Origin: Strigamia acuminata
Taxonomy: Eukaryota; Arthropoda; Chilopoda; Geophilomorpha; Linotaeniidae
NCBI GenBank assembly: GCA_949358305.1
Contig: OX442322.1
Location: forward strand, 6,014,001-6,078,000
Direction: 5' to 3'
Length of the DNA stretch: 64,000 nucleotides
Of the stretch, positions 53,038-63,103 are shown piece after piece. Positions within the stretch are counted from its first letter, which is position 1; each line of letters opens with the position of its first letter. Under the pieces are notes generated by a model. The model saw nothing but the letters and a program-made list of their open reading frames with translations. It ran no database searches and was not told the DNA's origin. Position numbers and translations under genes: made by a program.

Positions 53038-56000
53038 TTATTGAGCCCGCAAAATGCTTAAATCAACTAAGAAGCGATCGCAAAACTTCACCAGGTCAGC
53101 TTTGTCAACTGACTTTGTAAAAATGTCGGCATGATTGGACTTTGTGCCTACGTGAACGATTAGAAGATTATCTCTTTTAACAAGCTCTCTTATAAAATGG
53201 TAACGGATGTCAATGTGCTTTGTTTTTCTGTTCTCGACACAAGATTTTGTGAAATCCACTGCTGATATGTTGTCGCACATGACATAATGAGAGAATCTTC
53301 CAGCCAATTCTGGGGATATTTCGTGCAGAACACGAACAATCCAAATATAGTCCTTAACAGTTTCTGTAAGGGCTACGTACTCCGCCTCCATTGTTGACAG
53401 TGTCACGTTCCGTTGTTTGAAGGTCCGCCAGTAGATGGGTGTGCTACCCAAAGTCACTAGTGTTCCTCCAACGGAAATTCGGTCGTCTCTGTTGTTCGCA
53501 TAATCGGAGTCGCTGTATCCGATTACCTCGATCCGATCATTCGGGAACAACATTAATCCGTGGTTTCTTGTTGTTCTCAGATAACTGAGTAAGTCCAGTA
53601 GCGCAATCCAGTGGTCCCACCCTGGATTCGATTGAAATTGGCTCAGGATGTTCACTGCATAAGTCATGTCGGGCCTTGTTCTCGACGCGATGAATGCTAA
53701 ACATCCAAGTAAGCTTCTATATGGAATTCCTTCCATGACTTTGAATTCATCAATTGTGTCCGGACAATCTCGTTTCGTGAGAACAGTTGCTTTCGTCATC
53801 GGTTGAGATCGAATCTTCACATGTTCCAAGTGATTTTTGAACTTCAACAACACTTTGTTCACGTACGATCTTTGATGTAGAACCAATTGTTGTTTGTGCG
53901 AGTGAAATTCGACTCCTAGCAACTTCTTCGTTTGTCCGAGAATCACTAAATCGAATTGCGTTCCAATCATGTTGAGTATTTTCATCGCATCTTCGTACTG
54001 CTTTCCGAAGACAACGATATCGTCAACGTAGACGATTAGATACGCAATGTCTCCGTATTTATAAACGCAATTGCACCAATTGACGTGTTCTAGTCCTAAT
54101 TTCAATAAAGTCTCCTCCAGTTCTATTCCCCATTCTGTTCCAGACTGGTGCAAGCCATAGATGGCTCGGAGGAGCCTGCAGACATAGTTCTCCTTGCCTT
54201 CAATGATGAAGCCTTTTGGCTGGCGCATGTAGACTGTTTTATGCAATTTTGCATAAAGGTATGCACACTTGACGTCTGCCTGAATGTATGACCATTTGAG
54301 CATACAGACGAGTAGCGTGAACATAAAGCGCACGATTGAAAAGTCTACCACGGGTGAGAATGTCTCCTCATAGGATTCGCCGTAGACTTGGGAAAACCCT
54401 TGCGCGACAAGTCTCGCCTTATAACGTGCAATTTCTCCCTCTTCGTTCTGTTTGGTCGTATATATCCATCTGCAACCCACTATCTTAGTGTTGGGCGGCG
54501 GTGGAACAAGTTCCCAAACCTCGCGCTCATGCATGGTGTCAATTTCATCGTTCATCGCTTGGCGCCATTCATCCTTTTCGGGTAAAGTCGCAATTTCCTC
54601 ATAACGTACGGGTACGTGGACCTCTAGATGATTGGCTTCGAAGTTGATATTGATATCGTCAAAGTCCACGTCAAGACTATCTGTCGTCGTGTTTGATTCT
54701 GAGGGCTTTTTCTTTCTTTTGTCCTCAAACAGATGCTCTGGTACGCGAAGATTGTGGTCAGTACAGTAACGCTTCACCTCGGGTATCGAGCGTAACTTGG
54801 GTTTGTCGTAGCCCTCGATCGTGTACTCGACATCTCTCTGTCCAGTCGGTCTGACTTTCTCCGTTTTCTTCCAAACTAGTGCTGGAATAGTTGGAACTGG
54901 ATTCAAAAGTCCTTGTCCGGGTTGTGGCAAAGTGCCCTGCAACTTCACTTCTGGTAAATTATGATGCAACTTGTCATCTGGCAGTCTAAATTTCAATTTA
55001 ACTGGGGGCAATTCCAGTTGCGGATCTTCCTTCTTCTTTACTGGTACTGGCGGTGGTAGTGGCGGCCTGACATCTTCATCCGAATAATATTGGCGTTCAT
55101 TGTCATTATCCAAATTGTCGTCCAAATTATCGATGTATGTCGTGTATTTTTCTGGTAAGCCCAGCACGCCTTCAACACCGCGCCTGCTCTCCACGAACTT
55201 CACGTCGTTGGTTTCAATTACTTTGGAAAACTCCGGCAGCCATACTCGATATCCTTTCGTGATTCTTGAATACCCGAGCATAATGCCATGCAGACTCTTG
55301 TTGTCGATTTTGCCATCTCGAATTCTTTTCTGCACAAAGCATAAACTCCCGAATTTTCTCAAATGTCTAAGTGATGGTTTCCGTCCGTAATACAATTCCA
55401 TCGGCGTCTTGTCCGAATTCAGCTTTGCGATCCTGTTCCTGAGATAGTTGAAAGTCAGGATGGCCTCTCCCCAGAATCGATGTTCCAAGCCGGCATCGTA
55501 CACAAGCGCTCGCATTCCATTTGCTAATGTCTGGTTAAGTCTCTCGGAAACGCCATTTTGGACTGGAGTGTACGCGTTAGTCCTCTCGTGAGCGATTCCT
55601 AGTCCTTGGAGGTACTCTCCAAACTTGTTTGAGCAGAACTCCATACCGTTATCCGTACGAATTGCGAGAACCGATTTCCCAAGCAATCGTTCTATTCGTT
55701 TCACGTGTTTTTGGAAAATGTCAAATACTTCGTCCTTCTTCTTCATTAAGTACACTGTCGAATAACGAGAGAAGTCATCCGTGATAGTTAAGAAGTATAT
55801 GTTTCCCGAGAGTGTTGGTGTACTAAATGCTCCACATACATCCATGTGTAGCAATTGGAGTGGCTCTGTCGATCTAATCCCTGGCAACGACTTATGAGGA
55901 ATCGCCTTCTTCTTGGCTAATGTGCAAACGTCGCATTGTGTAATTGGCACGTCCAGAACTGGCAACCCAATTACTGCACCTCCTTTGCTCATTGCTTGGA

Positions 56001-57510
56001 CGCTTGGAAAATAGATATGGCCGAGCCGCTCATGCCAAAGTCTTGCTTCCTCAGGATTAGATGCACTCTTCGTTGTACTTTGTGTTGAAATAGTTGGCTC
56101 TTGTTTCTTCTGTTCGCCAACGTTCGCTTTGCTATTCGCTTTTTGTCGTAATTTCTCAAAGTCCGGCTTCTGGTCGCTTAGCTTGATGTAGTACAAACGA
56201 TCCTTCTTCACGCCTTCCATCAGCTGTCTCTTCCACTGAGGATCGTATATCTTCACCAAGCCCGAGCCAACGGCGACTTTGCATCGTGCTTCGTCGATGC
56301 ACGGTCCCGACAACAAATTTCGTCGCATGTCCGGCGCATAATAAACCTTCTTCAATGTGATTGGAATTGTCTCACTTCCAACCAAACACATCACGCAAAC
56401 GTCCCCGACGCCTTGAATCTGAATTAAAGTCTTCTTATCCGCTTGACTTATTGTCCCTGTGGTTTCCTTGAAGTTGAAGAACTGGTTCCTATCTTTACAA
56501 AAATGTCCAGTGGCCCCAGTGTCGTAGATCCAACAGTTGTTGGCTGCGCTGCACTGTAACATCTCTTCCTCGCTCAACTCGGTGAGAAAACCGACATCGA
56601 ACATGTTTGTGTCCAATTCTTCCGCTGTATTTGTGTTCTGGCTGTTATTCGACGGTAATTGTGCTGTGCAATCCCTTGCCCAGTGCCCTGGTTGATTGCA
56701 CCGGAAACACGGCCCCCGTGGTGATGATCCGGTCGCATTTCCTCGGAAATTCCGCGAATTTTTGCCGCCTCGATAATTCGATTTGCCGCCCCTTTGTCCG
56801 CCTCGGTTGTTTTGGCTGCTATTCCCTTGCTGTTGTTGGGATTTAGACGAATTATCATTGCTCTTTGTGCTTGTTCCCATGTTGAAAGCGTCCGTAATTG
56901 GCGCTTGGCCCGAATCTCTGCGTTGTTGCGCGAGTCTGCCCTCCTCGGCGACCAATTCCGCTTCAACCTTTTCCAGTGTGAAATCCTTATCGTCCCATCG
57001 ATAAATACTCTGCACAATTGACTGGTATTCTTGTGGCAGGTATCGGATGAGCTGGAATGCCTGATACAAATTGTCCAAGTCGTGTTTGACGTCGGCTAAT
57101 CGCTTTGCTGCATTGCGTATCTTCGCCGCGAATACCCCGATCGTCTCCGTCGCTGGATCGTATTTTAAATTGAAGAATTCGTCCAACAGACGTATAATTC
57201 TCGCCCTCGAGACCGGTTCGAAGTTAGTTTTCAGCATATCCCACGCTGTTTTCGCGTCCTCGGTCCCGCTGAGCAATTCGTGGTATTGCTCCTCGATGGC
57301 GTAGTAAATTAGGCTGAAAGCTCGCCCCTTTCGCAGTTGAAAGTCCGAGCGATCTCGCCAAGACGCTCCCGGTGCCAGGGCTTCTTGTGTTCCATCGGTG
57401 AAGGCCCAACATCCGTGGTGCATCAACAGCACTTTGATTTGCTGCTTCCACGTATCGTAGTTCGTCCTATTCAAAAGTGTAATCTTCCGGTCGAGTTTTT
57501 CCGTGTCCAT
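53038..57510 (-). CDS. Element H intact copia gag-pol polyprotein
   Basis: ATG at 57510 (MDTEKLDRKITLLNR) is chosen over the longer open frame because relatives A and I start at the same residue. It has 1,490 residues. Domains: gag (about 1-210), zinc knuckle CFRCNQPGHWARDC (near 265), protease YDTGATGHFC (near 335), pre-integrase (WHERLGHIY...CDVCTLAKKK), integrase with HMDVCGAF, IRTDNGMEF and NGVSERLN, an acidic/proline linker (about 780-880), reverse transcriptase with VYVDDIVVFG, RNase H (SDSDYANNRDDR, CDNISAVDFTKS). All catalytic motifs are present and there is no stop. It reverse-transcribes and integrates its own RNA by analogy with copia. Confidence 0.96.
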   Translation of the reverse strand: MDTEKLDRKITLLNRTNYDTWKQQIKVLLMHHGCWAFTDGTQEALAPGASWRDRSDFQLRKGRAFSLIYYAIEEQYHELLSGTEDAKTAWDMLKTNFEPVSRARIIRLLDEFFNLKYDPATETIGVFAAKIRNAAKRLADVKHDLDNLYQAFQLIRYLPQEYQSIVQSIYRWDDKDFTLEKVEAELVAEEGRLAQQRRDSGQAPITDAFNMGTSTKSNDNSSKSQQQQGNSSQNNRGGQRGGKSNYRGGKNSRNFRGNATGSSPRGPCFRCNQPGHWARDCTAQLPSNNSQNTNTAEELDTNMFDVGFLTELSEEEMLQCSAANNCWIYDTGATGHFCKDRNQFFNFKETTGTISQADKKTLIQIQGVGDVCVMCLVGSETIPITLKKVYYAPDMRRNLLSGPCIDEARCKVAVGSGLVKIYDPQWKRQLMEGVKKDRLYYIKLSDQKPDFEKLRQKANSKANVGEQKKQEPTISTQSTTKSASNPEEARLWHERLGHIYFPSVQAMSKGGAVIGLPVLDVPITQCDVCTLAKKKAIPHKSLPGIRSTEPLQLLHMDVCGAFSTPTLSGNIYFLTITDDFSRYSTVYLMKKKDEVFDIFQKHVKRIERLLGKSVLAIRTDNGMEFCSNKFGEYLQGLGIAHERTNAYTPVQNGVSERLNQTLANGMRALVYDAGLEHRFWGEAILTFNYLRNRIAKLNSDKTPMELYYGRKPSLRHLRKFGSLCFVQKRIRDGKIDNKSLHGIMLGYSRITKGYRVWLPEFSKVIETNDVKFVESRRGVEGVLGLPEKYTTYIDNLDDNLDNDNERQYYSDEDVRPPLPPPVPVKKKEDPQLELPPVKLKFRLPDDKLHHNLPEVKLQGTLPQPGQGLLNPVPTIPALVWKKTEKVRPTGQRDVEYTIEGYDKPKLRSIPEVKRYCTDHNLRVPEHLFEDKRKKKPSESNTTTDSLDVDFDDININFEANHLEVHVPVRYEEIATLPEKDEWRQAMNDEIDTMHEREVWELVPPPPNTKIVGCRWIYTTKQNEEGEIARYKARLVAQGFSQVYGESYEETFSPVVDFSIVRFMFTLLVCMLKWSYIQADVKCAYLYAKLHKTVYMRQPKGFIIEGKENYVCRLLRAIYGLHQSGTEWGIELEETLLKLGLEHVNWCNCVYKYGDIAYLIVYVDDIVVFGKQYEDAMKILNMIGTQFDLVILGQTKKLLGVEFHSHKQQLVLHQRSYVNKVLLKFKNHLEHVKIRSQPMTKATVLTKRDCPDTIDEFKVMEGIPYRSLLGCLAFIASRTRPDMTYAVNILSQFQSNPGWDHWIALLDLLSYLRTTRNHGLMLFPNDRIEVIGYSDSDYANNRDDRISVGGTLVTLGSTPIYWRTFKQRNVTLSTMEAEYVALTETVKDYIWIVRVLHEISPELAGRFSHYVMCDNISAVDFTKSCVENRKTKHIDIRYHFIRELVKRDNLLIVHVGTKSNHADIFTKSVDKADLVKFCDRFLVDLSILRAQ

Positions 57511-58291
57511 TGTGAATTTAGTGTCCAACGCACCAGAAACACAGCAAAAACACACACAAGATTGCTCAAAAACACTTTGAAATACTGGTAATCGCAACTG
57601 GGTGCAGTGTTGCGATGTTAGTTCGCTCTTAATACTATGTTAGTGTATCCTAGTAACAACACTAAGCTAATAATGGTATTCAACAATATATTCGAAAATA
57701 AAACGAAATAAACGAAATAAAGAGTTCATATATGTTGGCTTCCTGCTGCAGACTATCCACTTGTTTCGTACTGACAGCTTTAAATCACACTTCACGTGTG
57801 GTTGAGAAAAATCGTCGTATTGTTGATTTTTCCTCGTTTTTCCGTCTCTCGTCTCGACAAATTCAGTTTCTTCGAGAATCTTCTCGTTCTTGGCAATTCC
57901 CTGCTCGTTCACACTTCCCGTGTGGTTGTCGAGCGTCGTCGTCCTCGCGTATTCGTTGTCGAGTTGTTTTCTCGGCGAAAATTAACGCCACGTCGACGTT
58001 ACGTATCGCGCCTCGCGATATTCGGAGAAATCGTCCGAAAATGGCCAAAATAAACGTATTAAATAAATGTTCTATAATGTTCGAACCCTTTTATTGTTCC
58101 TGCATCGCTTGATGACCAATAACCGCTTGTGAAACCGTAGATTCTTGGCTGGAACACAGGTTGCTGACTTTCCTCATGGGCGCCGCCATCTTGGATTTTG
58201 AGGAAAACGCCCACTTTTTCACCTGTGGTTGCTTTGAAATGTTTTCAAACACTCTAGCTGTTTTTCCCACGTTGTTTGTGGCCCATAACCT
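57511..58291 (-). promoter_or_regulatory. Element H leader: half-tRNA primer site, YY1-like motif, hairpins
   Basis: The PBS at about 58279-58291 reads AAGGTTATGGGCC in element sense. A YY1/Pho-like CCAAGATGGCGGCGCCC lies near 58178-58198 (minus). A hairpin at 57903-57934 has outer arms GCTCG/CGAGC and inner CACAC/GTGTG; a second copy (57786-57805) keeps only the inner stem. Confidence 0.7.
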
Positions 58292-58610
58292 TGTTGAATA
58301 GTGTTGCAAACTTCTGCAAATAGTGACAAATGTAGTGGATTGGAAAAACACATCAGGTGAAAGAAAGAGACATCATGTTAACAGGTGAGAACCAAAACAT
58401 CAAGTGATCTTTATTGATTGGTCACATGACCTCAATGCAATCAGCGCCACCTGTAGGCAGCATACAGACACTGTATGTAAACAAACATTGCGATCACTCG
58501 CGTTGGCCAAACACATACACTAACACTTAGCTACATGATAATACGCAAAGATATATATATACACATGTTGTAAAAAGTGATTGCCTAACAATATACATTA
58601 TATCTTAACA
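58292..58610 (-). repeat. Element H 5' LTR (319 bp)
   Basis: It matches 52693-53011 and is followed by GACGA. Confidence 0.95.
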
Positions 58611-58737
58611 GACGAGACGTATTGCGCCTCGCAATACGGGAAAAATCGTCCGAAAAACAGAAAAATAAACTTGTAAATGAATAGTTTAGTATTGTTCGAA
58701 CCCAATTAATGTTCCTGTGTTGTTGGATGTCTAGTTT

Positions 58738-59175
58738 GTTGGTATTTGGAGCAGGCATATGGTGTCGGTCAGCTAAAGTCGCGTGATTTCGGTTAAATGC
58801 GACTGCGATACATCAAGTGTTTAACCGTATTTTGTCTCGAGGTCGAGAGTCGCTTGATTCTGGTTTTTATCTCGCGTGTTTCTATATCGCAAGCGGCTCA
58901 TATACTGCGGTGTTCAATTGTTGTGTCGTCTGCTCAAATAAGCAATTTATGTTTGACAATTTGTTCTGTTCTTAGCATTTGTACAGGACAAATCAACTTA
59001 TGTTTAACTTTGATTTGTCCTATTCTTAGATATAGAGTGCAAAATAGCCTCTATGCATGTAACTTTTAGTTCACTAGTTATGCCTGAAATAAAATGGCCA
59101 CTTGCATGACTGTTCAAGTGCAAGTTTTGAAAACCTGCCTATTATTTGATACACTCACCTGCCTATTAGTCAACA
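58738..59175 (+). repeat. Element J 5' LTR (about 438 bp)
   Basis: The right edge is fixed by the adjacent PBS. The left edge is inferred from TGTTGG at the point where similarity to the I/H leader stops. It contains ATGGCCACTTGCATGAC, similar to ATGGCCGCTTGCATGCC in the D LTR. Confidence 0.65.
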
Positions 59176-59194
59176 TGGTAGCAGAGGGTGGTTT
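59176..59194 (+). other. Element J primer-binding site
   Basis: TGGTAGCAGAGGGTGGTTT matches the initiator tRNA-Met 3' complement with one change. Confidence 0.85.
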
Positions 59195-60736
59195 GGTGAG
59201 TGTTTAACGTTGCTACAACGTTAAAATTCGAATTTGCGACGATTTTCTGGCCGAGAACGTCGAGTGCGCGTGACCGGAGATTCGCGGAACGACGGGCGGC
59301 ATTCGAGGACGTTTTCGCGGCACGGCGATCGAGGATTCGCGTGCTCAGTAGCGCAGGAAACCGAACGGAAGTGAACGAGGCAGTTTTAGACGTTTTTCGA
59401 GGAAAAACGACGTGGAATCATCGTGGGAGTGTTTGCCTAGACAGTAGGAACAATTGTCGTTTAAATTGCGATTAATTTGGTGAAAATAACACCTATTTTC
59501 GACGAGACGAAAGCCACGATGACGTATGTTTTCAAAATGGCGACGCTCAGTGTATTTTTCAGAAGTGGCCGTGTTTAGACTGTTTCCAGGTCGCCCAGCG
59601 GTTTACAACGCTGGATTTGGCATCGTTTTAGTGCAAAAAGGCACGGCGGATCGTTTGGAAGCGGTTTCGAGTTGATCCGAGGGCAATTTTTGGTTGAAAC
59701 GAGGATTTTTGACCGGCGACGTGCGCGAACATATTTCGCCAACACATTACGAGTGTTTTCGCTAGTTTTAACGTCTCTCAGCACTGGAAATTACAACGTG
59801 GGACCACATAAGGATCCCAGGAAGCGATAGGAAGCGGTTTGGAAATAAATCGAATTGTTTTTCGTCGGAAACGAGCATTTTTCGGCGGCGACGAGAACGG
59901 CGTCGCATTCGACGATAAAGCGTCGAAATTCATCAAGAGACGAGTGGAATTCGTCTGTGGAATCGTGTAGGAACACTATTGGATTCCCTAGAGACAGTAG
60001 GACATTTGTATTAATCGATTTATTATTAATTTGCGTTGTATTTTTGCCGAGATGTGCGGGGCAGCCAAATTCAAGATGGCGCCACACGTGTGAACACGGA
60101 AAAGCGAGGAGAATCGTCTGCAACACGTCGTAAGATTATTTCCACGTGGGATTTCGTCGATTGGACGATCTACGAGGTTGCAACAAACGTTTCAGCGACG
60201 TTTCGGGATTTTTGGCGAACATTACGAGATTTTTGGACGCGTTTCGTGCGACGGGCACAAACGCATCACGGATTAGCCCGGGACGGGTATCTGTGCAACG
60301 AAGGGACCGGATAAGTCTTGTGCCAGGTGCACAAGTGAATTACACCGATTCAAGCGACGTTACAACGGCGTCAACGAGGGATTTTGCGACGCAAAAGTCC
60401 TGCAAAGAAGACAACTTGCCAGCAAAGTGTTATTGTTTATTTTCTGGGTTGTCGTGAAACTTTGTATAGTTTATAAGTTTTTGTTTGGGCCTATTAGTGT
60501 ATTCTGCACCCTTTTGGGTAGTCACCCAAGTGCAGTCTTATTTCGGTTTGGGCTTGCCCGTGGTACAAGGTAGCCGTCCCGCGCCACCAGGTTGGCGGTC
60601 GGAAGCTATCAGGGCGACCAAACTCGAGTATTAATCCTTCTTATAAGGATTTCCCCGGGAAGATTGTTATTTTTCGCCTATATTTTGGAGGAAAAGTGTA
60701 TTTATTTGTGCAAAGTGCTGCAAATAATCAGTGAAA
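59195..60736 (+). promoter_or_regulatory. Element J leader (about 1.5 kb)
   Basis: Two YY1/Pho-like motifs are present: CAAAATGGCGACG (about 59533-59545) and CAAGATGGCGCC (about 60071-60082). Open frames in this stretch have no recognised similarity. The conserved three-hairpin block is at its distal end. Confidence 0.6.
60478..60651 (+). ncRNA. Conserved leader RNA element, copy in element J
   Basis: It begins TTTTTGTTTGGGCCTATTAG. Hairpins: TTGGGT-AGTC-ACCCAA (60514-60529) inside an outer TGCAC/GTGCA stem (60505-60534), CGCCA-CCAGGT-TGGCG (60582-60597) and AATCCTT-CTTAT-AAGGATT (60633-60651). Loops of the first two equal those of C and D. Confidence 0.75.
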
Positions 60737-63103
60737 ATGTGTTTTGTGCCATCACTAAATATATTAGTGAGTGTGGTGTTGTTGAGCGGTACACGTTTTG
60801 TACAAACAGTGTTTTGTGCGACGAGAAGGTCTGTAACAGACAGTGTGAATGCTTTTAGCAGGCAGCCAATGGATGACACACACAAGCCACAATTGGAGAT
60901 GAAAACACACGAACAGAATGTCTTTAACGGACATACAGTGTATAACGCACTGAAAGATCATCTGAAAAGGAAAGATGATGTCTGTGAAGAAGAATATTTA
61001 GAGTTTGATTCTGATTTAGACAGAAATGTAAAATTACTAACCCATTTAATTTATAAGAGCACATTAACACATGACATTGCAGTGTTGGCAGGGGCCATTA
61101 ATGATCTAATTTTAGCGATTAGTAAAATGCATGTGCATAAAGGGGAAGCGAATGGGGTTAGCAGTAACAAAGTGCAGGGCACTAGTGATGGTAATCAGAA
61201 CAGCAACGTGGTTGATTCAAATGTGATTTTGAATGCCATGGATGATGTGCAAAACATCAAATCCCAACATGGATACGGGGATTTAGAATATTTGAACAAG
61301 GTTCAAATTAGAAAAGGAAATAAAGAATTGAATTTCACCACAATTAAAGGTGGTAACCCCCTTAATTCTGTTAAAACAAAGGAAGAAATTAGGCCTAAAT
61401 TCACAGAAATGGAACATTCGAACCGGGTTCGGAATGAAAAGAGAGAGGGGGACCCAGATAATATGAAAAAGGGTTTTGTTAGCAATAGGAAATTGCATGG
61501 TGCAACCTTAATTAAGGGAAGTGGTCTTCCAAAGGGGATTTCAGGAAAATCCAAAAGAGGTTTGAGTAACCAAAAGTCAAGTATGACAAGAATTAAACCA
61601 AATGATCCCTTGAATTCTGATGCTAGAAATCAGAAAAAGAGTTCTAAAAATGTTACAAAGCGGAAAGAAAAGTTTTACAAGGACAGGGCTCTTCCATTCT
61701 CACTGTGGCATACCCGGATGGGGTATTTAAATGAGGAAAGTGTTTACGCCATGAATGGGTCACAAGATGTTTTTGGTGTTCAATTGGAGAACACAGGGAC
61801 CTCTCCTATGACAGGAGATTTGGCAAAGAAGAATGTTCTTCCAACACGGATGAATAAAGCAAATGGGACATTGGATTTGGTACATCTGAGTGTCTGGGAT
61901 GTCCCACATGCACAGGGAGACAGATATGTCGTATTTGTTGATGACCATTCGGAATATGTTTGGTTAAGACCGCTACATAAGAGTATTTTGAGCGAATTTC
62001 AAGAATGGTTATTTGAAATTGGACACACAACTAAGAAAATAGTTAAAAAAATTAGATTGGGTCCCGGGATAATTTTTTCACAAGAAGAATGGGATCAATT
62101 CACTCAGGCTAGAGGAATTGAAATTGATGAAGAGGAATTTGATAATTTAGATATTAATTTCATCTCAAAAAGGACAAATGTGAATATCACAGAAAGTGTG
62201 GAAGCTTTGATAGTAGAAAATGAATTTCCAAGTTATTTGTGGTTGGAGCTAGCCAACACAATAACATACTTAAGGAATAGGACCCCCAGGATCGATTTAG
62301 ATTGGAAAACCCCTTACAATATATTGTATAACAGATGCATTTCTGTGCGACACCTGAGGTGTATTGGGTCAAAAGTTAAGGTGTTTTATGTTAAGGATGG
62401 ACTGAAACACTCCTTGGTGGGTGCCTTAATTGGGTATTCAAAATTTGGTAGGAAATATCGGATATGGGATCCGGAAAGGAACAGAGTATTTCAGTCAAAT
62501 AATGTTAAGATACATGAGTGGAGTTATTGGCACGAGGGGGAATTGAAACCCTCTCTGAAAGTTTCCAACAGTTGCAATAGTTGCATTGAGAGTTTGAAAG
62601 CTGAAATTTCATCGAAGGTTGGTGTGCCAATATCCCCTCATCAAGAAGCCCCATCAACATTAGACTTGTTGGAATTAGAAAATCCCCCATTGTCGTTAAG
62701 TAAAGAAGTCGACATTAATGAGTGTGGAATTATTGAAAACGAGGGGGAACTCTTAGAGAGAATTGAGTGTGATCTCTTAAAGACACATGTTGATTCCAAA
62801 GTGGAAACGGATGCGTTTTCTAGAGTTGATAAAGTTGGTTTGTCGACACCTAGGGAAGTTGACAGAGAAGGAGTTTATGAGGAAAATCTCCCATTGTTAC
62901 CGAGCGAAGAAATTTACGTTGATAAGTGCGAAAGCATTGAAAACGAGGGAAAACACTTAGGAACATTTGTCACAAGTGATGAAGAGGTTTATGAGGGACT
63001 TACTTTGTCGCGCTCAACTCTAACCGTCGCTAACTCGTGGGTTGATTACTTAATTCGACTAACTCACTACCGCTTTGCTCAAGCGGTTTACCCAAAGAAA
63101 TGA
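60737..63103 (+). CDS. Element J: long ORF with a catalytically dead copia integrase
   Basis: It starts at ATG 60737 (an in-frame ATG at 60869 is the alternative) and runs 788 codons without a stop. The first 310 residues are Lys/Asn-rich and lack both a zinc knuckle and a protease motif. From about residue 318 it aligns with copia integrase, closest to K: LWHTRMGYLNEESVYAM, DVFGVQLE, a core near 380-480 and the C-terminal region with SVRHLRCIGSK and YRIWDPERNRV. The catalytic Asp of HMDVWG is Ser (HLSVWD), the second Asp motif (RTDNGGEF in K) reads RLGPGIIF, and the CxxC zinc pair is gone; only the Glu (NITESV) remains. It ends in an acidic repeat-like tail. Enzyme function is excluded by these changes; a structural or interfering role is speculation. 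Confidence 0.8.
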   Translation: MCFVPSLNILVSVVLLSGTRFVQTVFCATRRSVTDSVNAFSRQPMDDTHKPQLEMKTHEQNVFNGHTVYNALKDHLKRKDDVCEEEYLEFDSDLDRNVKLLTHLIYKSTLTHDIAVLAGAINDLILAISKMHVHKGEANGVSSNKVQGTSDGNQNSNVVDSNVILNAMDDVQNIKSQHGYGDLEYLNKVQIRKGNKELNFTTIKGGNPLNSVKTKEEIRPKFTEMEHSNRVRNEKREGDPDNMKKGFVSNRKLHGATLIKGSGLPKGISGKSKRGLSNQKSSMTRIKPNDPLNSDARNQKKSSKNVTKRKEKFYKDRALPFSLWHTRMGYLNEESVYAMNGSQDVFGVQLENTGTSPMTGDLAKKNVLPTRMNKANGTLDLVHLSVWDVPHAQGDRYVVFVDDHSEYVWLRPLHKSILSEFQEWLFEIGHTTKKIVKKIRLGPGIIFSQEEWDQFTQARGIEIDEEEFDNLDINFISKRTNVNITESVEALIVENEFPSYLWLELANTITYLRNRTPRIDLDWKTPYNILYNRCISVRHLRCIGSKVKVFYVKDGLKHSLVGALIGYSKFGRKYRIWDPERNRVFQSNNVKIHEWSYWHEGELKPSLKVSNSCNSCIESLKAEISSKVGVPISPHQEAPSTLDLLELENPPLSLSKEVDINECGIIENEGELLERIECDLLKTHVDSKVETDAFSRVDKVGLSTPREVDREGVYEENLPLLPSEEIYVDKCESIENEGKHLGTFVTSDEEVYEGLTLSRSTLTVANSWVDYLIRLTHYRFAQAVYPKK

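Larger units (their letters stand above)
52693..58610 (-). mobile_element. Element H: Ty1/copia retrotransposon, full length and intact
   Basis: The 319-bp LTRs (52693-53011 and 58292-58610) read as identical, with GACGA duplicated at 52688-52692 and 58611-58615. The half-tRNA primer site AAGGTTATGGGCC abuts the 5' LTR at 58291. One uninterrupted polyprotein makes this the best candidate for an active element among the A/H/I clade. It is inserted in the leader of I. Confidence 0.96.
50548..58737 (-). mobile_element. Element I: old Ty1/copia retrotransposon, outermost layer, interrupted by G, H and J
   Basis: In the minus direction its leader is cut at 58737 by the J LTR, continues to 58611, is cut by H, resumes at 52692, and leads into gag-pol from 52198 to 50548, where G is inserted. 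Its LTRs are not in the window. Several stop codons make it the most decayed member. It belongs to the A/H clade by protein sequence and leader hairpins. Confidence 0.75.
58738..63103 (+). mobile_element. Element J: copia-derived element with LTR, PBS and an atypical ORF, 3' end not identified
   Basis: A probable LTR (58738-59175, TGTTGGTATTTGG to TTAGTCAACA) is followed at once by the PBS TGGTAGCAGAGGGTGGTTT (59176-59194) and a leader with the conserved three-hairpin block, then one long ORF (60737-63103). No reverse transcriptase or RNase H and no second LTR is found before the window ends. It interrupts the leader of element I. Confidence 0.75.
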
